Assembly (NCBI GenBank): GCA_016199665.1
Contig: JACQGG010000155.1
Span: forward strand, 1-12,337
DNA length: 12,337 nucleotides
DNA from: Acidobacteriota bacterium
Lineage (GTDB): Bacteria; Acidobacteriota; UBA6911; JACQSX01
Direction of reading: 5' to 3'
Position numbers and translations under genes: made by a program. This document shows positions 1 through 6,869 of this stretch, piece after piece. A model generated the notes under the pieces. The model saw nothing but the letters and a program-made list of their open reading frames with translations. It was not told the DNA's origin and ran no database searches. Position 1 is the first letter of the stretch. Each line of letters opens with the position of its first letter.

Positions 1-330
1 CACGTCCAGGCCCTGCGTCTGCAGAAACGATGACGACGCCCAAGAAAACTTTCGCAAATTGTTCCGCCACCCGGTTCTTAGATCCCGAAAGCGATGCTCC
101 ATCACGAAAGACTGGATGTCCAGGTGCGAGAGGGTAAGGAGCTGTTGAATCGAATCGTGTGCATGCTTACCAAGCTGATCCGCTTTTAACAGAATGAGTC
201 GTCGAGGTGTTCGAGCGGCGTTGACCCGGGCGTGGGTCGTTGTCGTGATCGTGCGCGTGGGCGGAGTCGTGGGCGACCAGTGTTTGCGGCAGCCCGAACA
301 CTTTCTTGCACCACAAATTAGGGCCCCCCC

Positions 331-358
331 TTCGCGTTCATCCGCGTTCATTTGCGGC
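331..358. repeat. Short direct repeat of a CGCGTTCAT word
   Basis: The 9-base word CGCGTTCAT occurs twice in tandem with two bases between, and a related TTTGCGG follows. Similar degenerate strings of the type TCTGCGTTCATCTGCG recur between genes in many bacterial genomes (general knowledge; not searched here). It lies directly upstream of the esterase promoter candidate. No protein-coding meaning is inferred. Confidence 0.4.
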
Positions 359-368
359 TGCTGCTTGA

Positions 369-374
369 TATACT
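369..374 (+). promoter_or_regulatory. Candidate -10 box for the esterase gene
   Basis: TATACT matches the sigma-70 -10 consensus at five of six positions. Transcription would start near 381, just before a GGAGG at 388-392 and the GTG start at 409. No good -35 box is seen; TTCATT at 347-352 with 16-bp spacing is the best and is weak. If the box is real it rules out the upstream TTG at 352 as a start. Confidence 0.3.
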
Positions 375-408
375 GACTTTTGACACTGGAGGCAGCAGCG
401 CTGATTCT

Positions 409-1077
409 GTGAGCCGCAAGACGATCGTCAAGCCCATCCCTGCAACCACGCACGGACGCTATCTGCTCGAAATTCCCGAGAGGCCCGGGCCTCATCCGCT
501 TCTCATTGGATTTCATGGGTATGGAGAGAATGCCGAAGTCCACGCGGGTCACCTGCGGAAGATTCCCGGCAGCTCGGAATGGCTTGTGGCAGCGGTGCAG
601 GCGTTGCACCCGTTTTATGACAGAAAATCCGGCGGCGTCGTCGCAAGCTGGATGACGCGAGTCGACCGCGAGTTCGCCATTCGAGACAATGTAGATTATG
701 TCGCCCGCGTGGTAAGCCAAATCGGCAGGGATCAGGAGCTGTGTGGCCGGTTGGTCTACGCAGGTTTCTCCCAGGGGGTTGCCATGGCATATCGCGCCGC
801 CGCCTACGCCGGCCATCCCTGTCACGGTCTGGTGATATTGTGCGGGGATATCCCCCCCGATTTGAGGGCCGATCCATCCCTCAGGCTTCCGCCCGTGCTG
901 GTTGCACGCGGTCGCAACGACGATTGGTACACGCAGCAAAAGATGGACTCGGATATCGAATTCCTGGCGTCCAGAAAGGTTCCTGTGGAAACCCTCGTCT
1001 TCGAAGGGGGACACGAATGGACGGCCGAATTCGTTCAGGCGGCAGACTCCTTTCTGCATTCAGTGGCTTCGCGCTGA
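409..1077 (+). CDS. Alpha/beta hydrolase, phospholipase/carboxylesterase type
   Basis: A serine esterase of the Abhydrolase_2-like group, predicted to cleave carboxyl esters in the cytoplasm; no signal peptide is visible. With the GTG start the protein has 222 residues, normal for the family. The HGYGEN segment (about 36-41) is the oxyanion-hole loop. The nucleophile is the Ser of GFSQG (about Ser121), the acid is one of the two Asp in RGRNDDWY (about 171-172), and the catalytic His is in EGGHEWT (about His202). The frame is open upstream to a TTG at 352, but that codon would lie before the TATACT -10 candidate. GTG 409 has GGAGG at 388-392, a rather long spacing of 16 bases, so the start is uncertain. 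There is no in-frame ATG before the conserved core. It is a single gene converging on the yjbQ-like gene 130 bp downstream. The substrate is unknown. Confidence 0.85.
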   Translation: MSRKTIVKPIPATTHGRYLLEIPERPGPHPLLIGFHGYGENAEVHAGHLRKIPGSSEWLVAAVQALHPFYDRKSGGVVASWMTRVDREFAIRDNVDYVARVVSQIGRDQELCGRLVYAGFSQGVAMAYRAAAYAGHPCHGLVILCGDIPPDLRADPSLRLPPVLVARGRNDDWYTQQKMDSDIEFLASRKVPVETLVFEGGHEWTAEFVQAADSFLHSVASR

Positions 1078-1207
1078 AACAGACGTTGCGTGCGCCTCAC
1101 CAGAGTACCCTGCGGGAATAGGACGGGTAGATCCCGGTCGTGATTGAAAGCAGAACAAAAATGGGGCAACCCGAAAACTCTCTACTATTGACCGCCGACG
1201 ACATTCC

Positions 1208-1627
1208 CTAGACCCCCATGATCTGCAGCGCGATCTCGCGATCACGGGGGCGGTTGTCAAAGTCAACCACGACGATCTGCTGCCAGGTTCCCAGACGCAT
1301 CGCTCCTTTGACGATCGGGACCACCAGCGACGGCTTGAGCAGCGAGGCCCGCACATGGGAGAAGCCGTTGCCGTCGTGCCAAGTCTGCTCGTGGTGGTAG
1401 CTGCGGCTTGCGGGCGCCAGCTTGTCAAAAAGTTCTTCCAGGTCTTTGACCAGCCCCGGCTCATACTCGACGGTCGTCACGCCGGCCGTTGACCCAACCA
1501 CAAACACGGTCACCGTTCCGCTTTGGATTCCACTTTTGCCCACCTGCTCTGCCACCCTGCCGGTAATGTCAATAATGTGGCACACCCCGCGCGTCTTGAG
1601 CCGGAGAGTATAGTCCGCGACGATCAT
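1208..1627 (-). CDS. yjbQ: YjbQ family protein (UPF0047)
   Basis: A 139-residue member of the YjbQ/UPF0047 family. Some members are annotated as secondary thiamine-phosphate synthases because the E. coli protein can suppress thiE loss; the physiological role is unsettled. Family signatures are all present: STAGVTTVEYEPGL (about 46-59), the His-rich HHEQTWHDGNGFSHVRASLL (78-97), which provides the presumed metal-binding or catalytic residues, and LGTWQQIVVVDFD (112-124). Length is typical and the protein looks complete and cytosolic. The ATG at 1627 fits the usual family N-terminus; the frame continues up to a TTG at 1705, but that extension is low in conserved content. AGG five bases before the ATG is a weak ribosome site, and a TATACT box lies so close that the message may have almost no leader. 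It lies 98 bp downstream of the DUF4340 gene on the same strand, separated from it by a hairpin. Confidence 0.93.
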   Translation of the reverse strand: MIVADYTLRLKTRGVCHIIDITGRVAEQVGKSGIQSGTVTVFVVGSTAGVTTVEYEPGLVKDLEELFDKLAPASRSYHHEQTWHDGNGFSHVRASLLKPSLVVPIVKGAMRLGTWQQIVVVDFDNRPRDREIALQIMGV

Positions 1628-1635
1628 GAGGCCTA

Positions 1636-1641
1636 AGTATA
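1636..1641 (-). promoter_or_regulatory. Candidate -10 box close to the yjbQ-like start
   Basis: On the minus strand TATACT lies 8 bases upstream of the ATG at 1627. A normal -10 to start-site distance would place transcription initiation at or within a base or two of the ATG, giving a leaderless or nearly leaderless message. No convincing -35 hexamer is seen at 16-18 bp, so this rests on the -10 box alone. Confidence 0.3.
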
Positions 1642-1703
1642 CCTTTCGAGGGACTGCGCAGGCGTTGCGCCCTCGGGGGCTCCTGCTGTGTTGATGGACC
1701 TTC

Positions 1704-1723
1704 AACCCAGGGGGGCCTGGGTT
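1704..1723 (-). terminator. Strong hairpin after the ABC/DUF4340 operon
   Basis: AACCCAGG at 1704-1711 pairs perfectly with CCTGGGTT at 1716-1723 around a four-base G loop (C loop on the minus-strand RNA). It begins two bases after the stop codon of the DUF4340 gene. There is no U-run after it in the minus direction (TTGAAGG follows), so it is not a canonical intrinsic terminator. It may instead protect the 3' end of the operon message or assist termination by another route. Confidence 0.4.
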
Positions 1724-1725
1724 TG

Positions 1726-3039
1726 CTATATCCCCGGCTGGCTCGCGGCCGGTACAGGCGGCGCGGAGCCGGCAGGCGCAACCCCGGCAGTCAAGTCGCG
1801 GCGGCTGGGGCGGAGCTTGTTGAAGTCGGCGCCGGAAATTACGTAGTACCAGTCGGCAAAGCGTCTTTGCAGTTCCCGCGCCAGGTCGGATCCCTTCTTG
1901 TCGGGCTCCTTCCCCGGTTCGGCATACTGCTTGGCCAGCGCTTCGTTGTAGCCGGCCGTGATGAAGAGATAGCGGCGCTCGCTGGCAGAAGATCCGCTTT
2001 CCTTGGAACCTGACCCGCCGCCGGCAGAGGCGGCCGCGGAACCTGAAGCCACCTCACCGAACCGGAGCGTGTACTGCACCCCTTTGGCGCTCTCGACACC
2101 GATCTCGCCCGCATTGGAAAGGAGCTGGCCCGGGGGAATGATGAAGAATCCTTTCTGTCGGAGCGACATAATCGATTCGGCTGAGACGCGGATCCCCTGG
2201 TCCGTTTTAAGGTCCTGAGTCAGGTTGTCAGGCTTTGGCTGGACATCCACGATCCGGAGGCCGGTCAACGCCAGCGCCAAATCCATGGTCTTGCTCTCGT
2301 TGAGCTTGCCACCCCCGCTCATGGACCACTTCCCATCCTTGTCGCGCGTCAGAGTCATCCGCTCCACCCCTTCCAGCTTTCCCTCCATCTCGTTTATTGA
2401 ATACTTGTTGATGGTCACCTTGCGGATTTCCGGCGACGAAAGTTTAAGCAGATCGGTTTCGATCCAGTCCTCAAAACGGGCCGAGACGTCTGCATCCGTT
2501 TTGACGGTGTAGACGCGCCGCTGGCCCGGAATCCGAATGTAGCGGTAAAAGCCTTTTCCCTCTTCAACTTCCTTGCCCACGATAAAGTCGGCCAGCACCG
2601 CTCCTTTGCCGTCCCGCAGGGTGACGCGCTTGCCCCGGCCCACGAGGCCCGCCCCCTGGTCAAAGGGATCGACCACTCCACACGAGGCGTGATCTTCAAC
2701 GCGATCGGAAACGACCTTGTCCTTACGCAATTCCATCAGGGCGGCTGCTGTGCTCGCAAGCCGTGTCTGCGCGTCCGCCGGGTAACCGTAATGCGATGGA
2801 ATCGACCACTTATTGTTCTTGAACTCGACCTTCAGCGGTCGCGCCGTCGCGGTCGCCTCATCGTAGTCGACCACCTCGATGACTTTGGGCGCCTGCGGAT
2901 CCTTGAATTCCGGATAGAAGAACTCCCCCTGATCGGAGAACACTTCGGGCGTGACGCTTCCGGGATCTACCACAACGGCCGCCAGAACAAGCAGGCACGC
3001 TGTGGCGCAAAAAACGGCTGTCTTGGTCAACTCAGTCAT
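1726..3039 (-). CDS. DUF4340 domain protein of a Gld-like ABC operon
   Basis: A 437-residue protein with one N-terminal membrane segment (about residues 5-23, rich in A, V, L) and a long extracytoplasmic part, matching the general layout of DUF4340 proteins, which commonly sit next to GldF/GldG-like ABC genes. Their biochemical role is unknown; an accessory or substrate-contacting subunit is inferred. Visible features are a KVEFKNNKWSIP stretch near 70 and repeated beta-rich segments with RDKDGKWSM near 232. A low-complexity linker rich in G, S and A (about 330-353) interrupts the C-terminal part. After it come RRYLFITAGYNEAL and RFADWYYVISGADFNKL, which look like the conserved C-terminal motifs. 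The last 20 residues are P/A-rich. ATG 3039 is preferred over TTG 3045; the ribosome site is weak, so translation may depend on the operon. It lies 160 bp downstream of the permease/GldG gene. Confidence 0.88.
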   Translation of the reverse strand: MTELTKTAVFCATACLLVLAAVVVDPGSVTPEVFSDQGEFFYPEFKDPQAPKVIEVVDYDEATATARPLKVEFKNNKWSIPSHYGYPADAQTRLASTAAALMELRKDKVVSDRVEDHASCGVVDPFDQGAGLVGRGKRVTLRDGKGAVLADFIVGKEVEEGKGFYRYIRIPGQRRVYTVKTDADVSARFEDWIETDLLKLSSPEIRKVTINKYSINEMEGKLEGVERMTLTRDKDGKWSMSGGGKLNESKTMDLALALTGLRIVDVQPKPDNLTQDLKTDQGIRVSAESIMSLRQKGFFIIPPGQLLSNAGEIGVESAKGVQYTLRFGEVASGSAAASAGGGSGSKESGSSASERRYLFITAGYNEALAKQYAEPGKEPDKKGSDLARELQRRFADWYYVISGADFNKLRPSRRDLTAGVAPAGSAPPVPAASQPGI

Positions 3040-3084
3040 AAGCAATCAATCTTGAGAAAAGTTCGCCGCTCTTGAAACGAAACT

Positions 3085-3162
3085 TGACAACTGACAACTA
3101 ACAACTGAACGGCGACACTGACGGCTGATACCTGACCACCGGCGGCTGGTTGTCAGTTGTCA
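3085..3162. repeat. Inverted repeat within a TGACAACTGAC-word array
   Basis: TGACAACTGACAAC at 3085-3098 has an exact 14-base inverted copy at 3149-3162, with a 50-base loop. The loop itself holds further degenerate copies of the same words (AACAACTGAA, ACACTGACGG, ATACCTGACC). The array lies between the permease/GldG and DUF4340 genes and in the RNA could fold into a long stem-loop. It is not followed by a U-tract and looks more like a dispersed intergenic repeat than a terminator. Confidence 0.6.
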
Positions 3163-3199
3163 GTACCCAGCCTCCCACGGCCTTCCCAACACTGCCGCC

Positions 3200-5842
3200 T
3201 CAACCGCTCAGCGCTTCCCTCCGGTTGACGATGCGGTCGGCCAAGACTCCAATCTTTTCTCTTCGAAGCCGGCGCAGGGAAACCCACAGAAACAGCGCAA
3301 AGGCCGGAACCGGCGGCAGCGCCACCGCCAGAATCTTGATCGTGTTCTGAATCCGACGGATCGAGGCTTCCATGTCGGCGCGGCTTCGCTCGATGAAGCG
3401 CTCCTTTTCCTCTTCAATGTTGGCGCGCGCCACCGCCAGCCGGCGATTCTCAACACTCTCCTGGCTGGTCAGCATGATCTGCTTGGTCTGCTCGTCCAGA
3501 TCGGTTCGCTTTCGCAACTGCTCCACGGACTTCCCAAGCCGGTCCTGCGCCTCCTTCAACCGCTGCTCCGCCGTCTTCTCCGCGTCCTGCATCTCTTTGA
3601 CGCGCCGCTCCTCATAGACTTTGGTTCTCGCCTCCACTGCCTCCAGCGTGCGATGCCGAGGCCGTCGTTTCCGCAACGCGATAAAAGACTCATCCCCCGC
3701 CAACTGGTCCACGACATTGAGCAGAAACGTCACGTTGTCAAACTGAAGATTCTCCAGACCGGCCCGCCGCATCTGAAAGAACTGCTCTCCCATCATGTCG
3801 GCATCGGCGATGATAATGGCGTTGACCGGATCCCCGCCCGGCGCGGCCCTCACCCGGGCTGCAAGCACATAGCTGTTGCCGTCAGGCACGTGCGGCACCT
3901 TGGAGGACATGTCAATCCCAAACAGCGTATCCTGCACCACTCTTCCCCATTCAATCGATCCGGATTCCTTGCCGGTCTGGATCAGCGGCGTGAATTGCAC
4001 TTTCCGCCCCTGAATCGGTTTCAAAAATCCGGGGTCGATCATCACCACTTCCTGCAGGCCGGAAGAGATCAGCTCGGCCTTGTTAAACGGCATCGGCCCC
4101 TTGTTGCCGGCGCCGACAAAAATGACCTCCGGGGGCAGCGTGCGGAACTGGGGATGGGGATTGTATTTGTCCCAGGCGACTTTATCCTTCAGCCACTCGA
4201 CTCCCACGGCATCCATCAGCGGCTTGACGTCGGCAGGCTGGCGTGGCGGCTCCTGCGTCATCGGGTTGTAAGGCATCTGCTGCGGCGACAGCATCGGGTT
4301 GAAAACAGGCAGCGGATCCACCATCACCAGGATCGGCTTTCCCTTCCTGGCATACTGCGTGAGCTGGGCGACCTCGCCCGGTTCCAGGGTCGAAGGCTGC
4401 ACTGCCATGAGAACGTCCAGGTCGTCCGGATAATCCACGGCGGGCGACACTTGCACCACGTCATACTGCTTGCGCAGCTCAGCCACGATGGACCATTCAG
4501 GGGTTCGGTTCCGGGTGGCAAAATCGTAACCGCCAAACACATTGGCGGCCGTCTGCAGGACGCCGATCTTCTTGCGACTGGCGCGAGAGACGACCCGAAC
4601 CGAGCGCATCAGCTCGTATTCAACCGGCAGGCCGGGATCAAAAAACGGAATCACGAATTCCTCGGAACCGCTGTTGAAGGCAACACCCAAATAAATTTCG
4701 GTGGGGCCGCCGGGCGCCTGTCGAGAAACAGGAACCGGCCGGGCGCTGATATTGAACTTTTCCTGCGCCTCCCTGGCCTCGGGTGTGTACTTCTCGGTTG
4801 TGACCCGGTGAACATGGATGCGCCCTTTCCCCAGCCCCTCGAATTCCCGCAACATGGCGACGATGTTGTTGCGCGTCTGAACATAATCGCGGGGTACCTC
4901 CGAGCTCAGGTGGGCTTGGATGAAAACAGGCCGCTTCGGATCAAGGCCCTGAATCAGCTTTCGGGTCTGGTCCGATAGAGAATGAATCCGTTCCGCGGTG
5001 ACGTCAAGGCGACCCCCAATCCGGCCGGCAAGAATGGTCACTCCCGCCAGGCCCACGACCAGCGCCACGCCTCGGACCAGATAATGCCGGCCCAGCCGCA
5101 CCGTCCCCTTGCCGGTGGGCCAGTGGCGCCGCCCCAGAATTGCCACGTTCAAATAGAGCACCGAGGCGGCGAACAAAACGAAATACAAGACCGACGACAG
5201 GCTGATAACGCCGGTTGCAAAATCCTCGAACTGCTGCAGCAGGGAAAGTCCCTCGACGACTCTGCGGGCCCGGCCGGACAACAGGGCGTCGGCGTCGTCA
5301 ATGAACACCGGCGTCGCGCAAAGCAGCGTGCCCGCAATAAAGGCAATCGTCAGGTTTTCCGTCAACAGCGAAGCAAGCATTCCCAGAGCCAGCAGCGCCG
5401 CGCCCATCAGCGCGTAGCCCAGGTAGGTGGAAAGCATCAGGCCCCAATCCGGGCTTCCCAGCCAACTGAGTACCACTACATGGCTGAGCGAAAACAACAG
5501 CGCCACTCCGAAAATTGCCAGCGTCGCAAGATACTTCCCGATCACAATATCGGAGTCCGTGGCGGGAAGGGTCAGCAGCAGCTCATCGGTGCCGTTCTTG
5601 CGTTCCTCCGCCCAAATGCTCATGGTGATGGCCGGAATGAAAAACACCAGCAGATAAGGCATCAAACCATTGAGCGGGTCGAGATTGGCCAGGTTGCCGG
5701 CAAAGAACCACTCCTGCCAGAATGCGGCAATGGCGCTCAAGAACACAAACAATGTAATGAAGACATATCCGGTCGGACTGCTGAAGTAGCTGATCAGTTC
5801 CCGCTTGAGAATGGCCCTTGGAATCTTCCAGCGTTTCTCCAT
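3200..5842 (-). CDS. Fused ABC-2 permease and GldG-like protein
   Basis: An 880-residue membrane protein joining two parts that are separate genes (gldF and gldG) in Bacteroidota gliding operons. Residues 1-240 are an ABC-2 permease with about six membrane segments (near 25-43, 62-82, 103-122, 138-158, 162-182, 218-237) and the typical cytoplasmic motif WAEERKNGTDELLLTLP. A further membrane segment at about 258-275 starts the GldG half. It is followed by IHSLSDQTRKLIQGLD and a large soluble ABC_transp_aux-like domain (about 300-690), presumably outside the membrane. Residues about 735-830 are strongly charged and predicted to be a long coiled coil, and a final membrane segment (about 834-858) ends in a basic tail. 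ATG 5842 is chosen because AGGG lies 8 bases upstream; a TTG at 5857 is the longer alternative and would overlap the ATPase stop. The ATG start leaves 11 bp after the ATPase gene, so the two are surely co-transcribed. The substrate is unknown. Fused versions are known outside Bacteroidota. Confidence 0.93.
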   Translation of the reverse strand: MEKRWKIPRAILKRELISYFSSPTGYVFITLFVFLSAIAAFWQEWFFAGNLANLDPLNGLMPYLLVFFIPAITMSIWAEERKNGTDELLLTLPATDSDIVIGKYLATLAIFGVALLFSLSHVVVLSWLGSPDWGLMLSTYLGYALMGAALLALGMLASLLTENLTIAFIAGTLLCATPVFIDDADALLSGRARRVVEGLSLLQQFEDFATGVISLSSVLYFVLFAASVLYLNVAILGRRHWPTGKGTVRLGRHYLVRGVALVVGLAGVTILAGRIGGRLDVTAERIHSLSDQTRKLIQGLDPKRPVFIQAHLSSEVPRDYVQTRNNIVAMLREFEGLGKGRIHVHRVTTEKYTPEAREAQEKFNISARPVPVSRQAPGGPTEIYLGVAFNSGSEEFVIPFFDPGLPVEYELMRSVRVVSRASRKKIGVLQTAANVFGGYDFATRNRTPEWSIVAELRKQYDVVQVSPAVDYPDDLDVLMAVQPSTLEPGEVAQLTQYARKGKPILVMVDPLPVFNPMLSPQQMPYNPMTQEPPRQPADVKPLMDAVGVEWLKDKVAWDKYNPHPQFRTLPPEVIFVGAGNKGPMPFNKAELISSGLQEVVMIDPGFLKPIQGRKVQFTPLIQTGKESGSIEWGRVVQDTLFGIDMSSKVPHVPDGNSYVLAARVRAAPGGDPVNAIIIADADMMGEQFFQMRRAGLENLQFDNVTFLLNVVDQLAGDESFIALRKRRPRHRTLEAVEARTKVYEERRVKEMQDAEKTAEQRLKEAQDRLGKSVEQLRKRTDLDEQTKQIMLTSQESVENRRLAVARANIEEEKERFIERSRADMEASIRRIQNTIKILAVALPPVPAFALFLWVSLRRLRREKIGVLADRIVNRREALSG

Positions 5843-5853
5843 ACGATGATCCC

Positions 5854-6711
5854 TCAACTCGCCGGCTCTCCCCGCCGCAAACTCGCCGACCCGCTGCCTG
5901 CGCTTTCCGCAGAACCCCCCGCGCCGGGGTTCCCTCCGGACCCGGACTCCGGGTCCCGCGTTCGCGAGAACGCTTCGTCCGACTGTTTTCTGGTAAGGCG
6001 GTAGAAGGCCTCTTCGAGAGGCTGACCGCCGGCCATCTCACCCGGAGTGCCGTCGAAAACCAGACGCCCTTCGTGGATCAGGATCACTCGATCCGCGACC
6101 GCTCCCACTTCCTGGAGGATGTGCGTGGAAATGAGAATCGTCTTGGTTCTCCCCAGTTGCCGGATCAGGAGACGCACATCATGAATCTGGTTGGGATCCA
6201 ACCCGCTGGTCGGCTCGTCCATAATAAGAATATCGGGCCGGTGCAGCAGAACCTGAGCCATCCCGACTCGCTGCCGGTAACCCTTGGACAGCTTATGGAT
6301 GCTCTTTTCAACTACCGCCTGCAGACCGCACTGATCCACCACGGCGTCAACCGCCGCCTTCAGCCTGCCATCAGAAAGGCCCCGAGCCTCGCCATAGAAT
6401 CGAAGCAGTTCCAGAGGGGTCATCTCGGGATAAAGCGGGCCGTTTTCAGGAAGATAGCCGAGGCGGGCGGTAGCCGCCAGCTTGTCAGTCAGGACGTCGT
6501 GTCCGGCGATGCGAGCGACCCCTTCGCTTGCAGAAAGGTAGCCGGTGAGGATTTTCAGGGTCGTCGACTTGCCGGCGCCGTTCGGTCCAAGGAAAGCGGC
6601 AACCTGACCCTTCGGGACCGCGAAGGAGACGTTCCGGATGGCGGCAAAATCTCCGTAATACTTGCTGAGGCCAACCGCCTCAATCATCGGGGAAGCGCTA
6701 AACTCTGCCAT
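5854..6711 (-). CDS. ABC transporter ATP-binding protein, GldA-like
   Basis: The 285-residue ATPase powers the fused permease encoded 11 bp downstream. The nucleotide-binding domain is complete: Walker A GPNGAGKST (42-50), a YLPEN segment in the Q-loop position (86-90; no Gln, as is common in this subgroup), signature LSKGYRQR (141-148), Walker B ILIMDEP (161-167), D-loop SGLD (169-172), and switch His197 in STHIL. The YLPENGPLYPEMTPLE stretch is characteristic of the GldA-like, ABC-2 export type. After the normal end of the domain (about 242) there is a 40-residue tail rich in G, S and A whose DNA contains three tandem hairpins; this tail is not expected for the family. ATG 6711 has AGAAG just upstream; an internal ATG at 6687 is a possible alternative that fits the usual family N-terminus. 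A promoter candidate with a perfect TTGACA lies about 110-140 bp upstream. Confidence 0.96.
   Translation of the reverse strand: MAEFSASPMIEAVGLSKYYGDFAAIRNVSFAVPKGQVAAFLGPNGAGKSTTLKILTGYLSASEGVARIAGHDVLTDKLAATARLGYLPENGPLYPEMTPLELLRFYGEARGLSDGRLKAAVDAVVDQCGLQAVVEKSIHKLSKGYRQRVGMAQVLLHRPDILIMDEPTSGLDPNQIHDVRLLIRQLGRTKTILISTHILQEVGAVADRVILIHEGRLVFDGTPGEMAGGQPLEEAFYRLTRKQSDEAFSRTRDPESGSGGNPGAGGSAESAGSGSASLRRGEPAS
5912..5973. repeat. Three tandem palindromes in the ATPase gene 3' end
   Basis: Three perfect stems lie in a row. GAACCCC/GGGGTTC spans 5912-5932 with a 7-base loop. GGACCCGG/CCGGGTCC spans 5938-5956 with a 3-base loop. GCGTTC/GAACGC spans 5958-5973 with a 4-base loop. All are inside the codons for the low-complexity C-terminal tail of the ATPase, 70-131 bases upstream of the permease start. 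They may be inserted palindromic repeats or RNA structures that tune expression between the two genes; this is inference. Confidence 0.65.
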
Positions 6712-6819
6712 AGCATTCTTCTAACCCCTTTGGACGACAAAATGCCTTTTCTTTTACGATACCAAAATAGCAGCGGTTCCAGAATCCTGTCTGCCGGCCC
6801 GCCCGTCCCGCATTTCGCC

Positions 6820-6848
6820 ATTCTTAACACTTGTTTTGCAACTGTCAA
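6820..6848 (-). promoter_or_regulatory. Candidate sigma-70 promoter of the ABC operon
   Basis: Read on the minus strand, TTGACA (6843-6848) is a perfect -35 hexamer, and AAGAAT (6820-6825) lies exactly 17 bases downstream and matches the -10 consensus at four of six positions. Transcription would begin near 6813, leaving a leader of about 100 bases before the ATPase ATG at 6711. The -35 box sits 21 bp past the stop codon of the upstream hydrolase gene, so the operon is probably transcribed independently of it. Confidence 0.42.
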
Positions 6849-6869
6849 CCCCGCCTCAATTTCACAAAG

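Larger units (their letters stand above)
1..408. other. Left-edge region without a confident gene
   Basis: No recognisable gene is seen here. On the minus strand one frame stays open from the left edge through position 351 (an ATG there) and beyond it. The part at about 1-195 has ordinary-looking codons and includes the string HRFRDLRTGWRNNLRK, so it could be the body of a gene cut by the window edge, but I recognise no family and see no ribosome binding site. The part at about 200-300 is low-complexity DNA rich in GTCGT/GTGGG words, and its translation there is dominated by T and R, which argues against a real protein. Plus-strand frames are closed within about 165 bases of the edge. The 3' end of this region carries a short direct repeat and a candidate promoter for the esterase, listed separately. 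Confidence 0.4.

Noticed and set aside
207..301. Inverted repeat GTGTTCG/CGAACAC as an insertion-sequence end
   Set aside because: The 7-base arms are separated by 81 bases with no transposase and no target duplication; a chance match is likely.
194..376. A 60-residue plus-strand frame MSRRGVRAALTR...
   Set aside because: It lies in low-complexity DNA, has no ribosome site, and its V/R-rich sequence simply reflects the GTCGT words. It also overlaps the esterase promoter candidate.
1122..1145. Possible bidirectional terminator between the esterase and yjbQ-like genes
   Set aside because: The GACGGG...CCCGGTC stem needs a bulge and has no T-run on either side, so it is not convincing.
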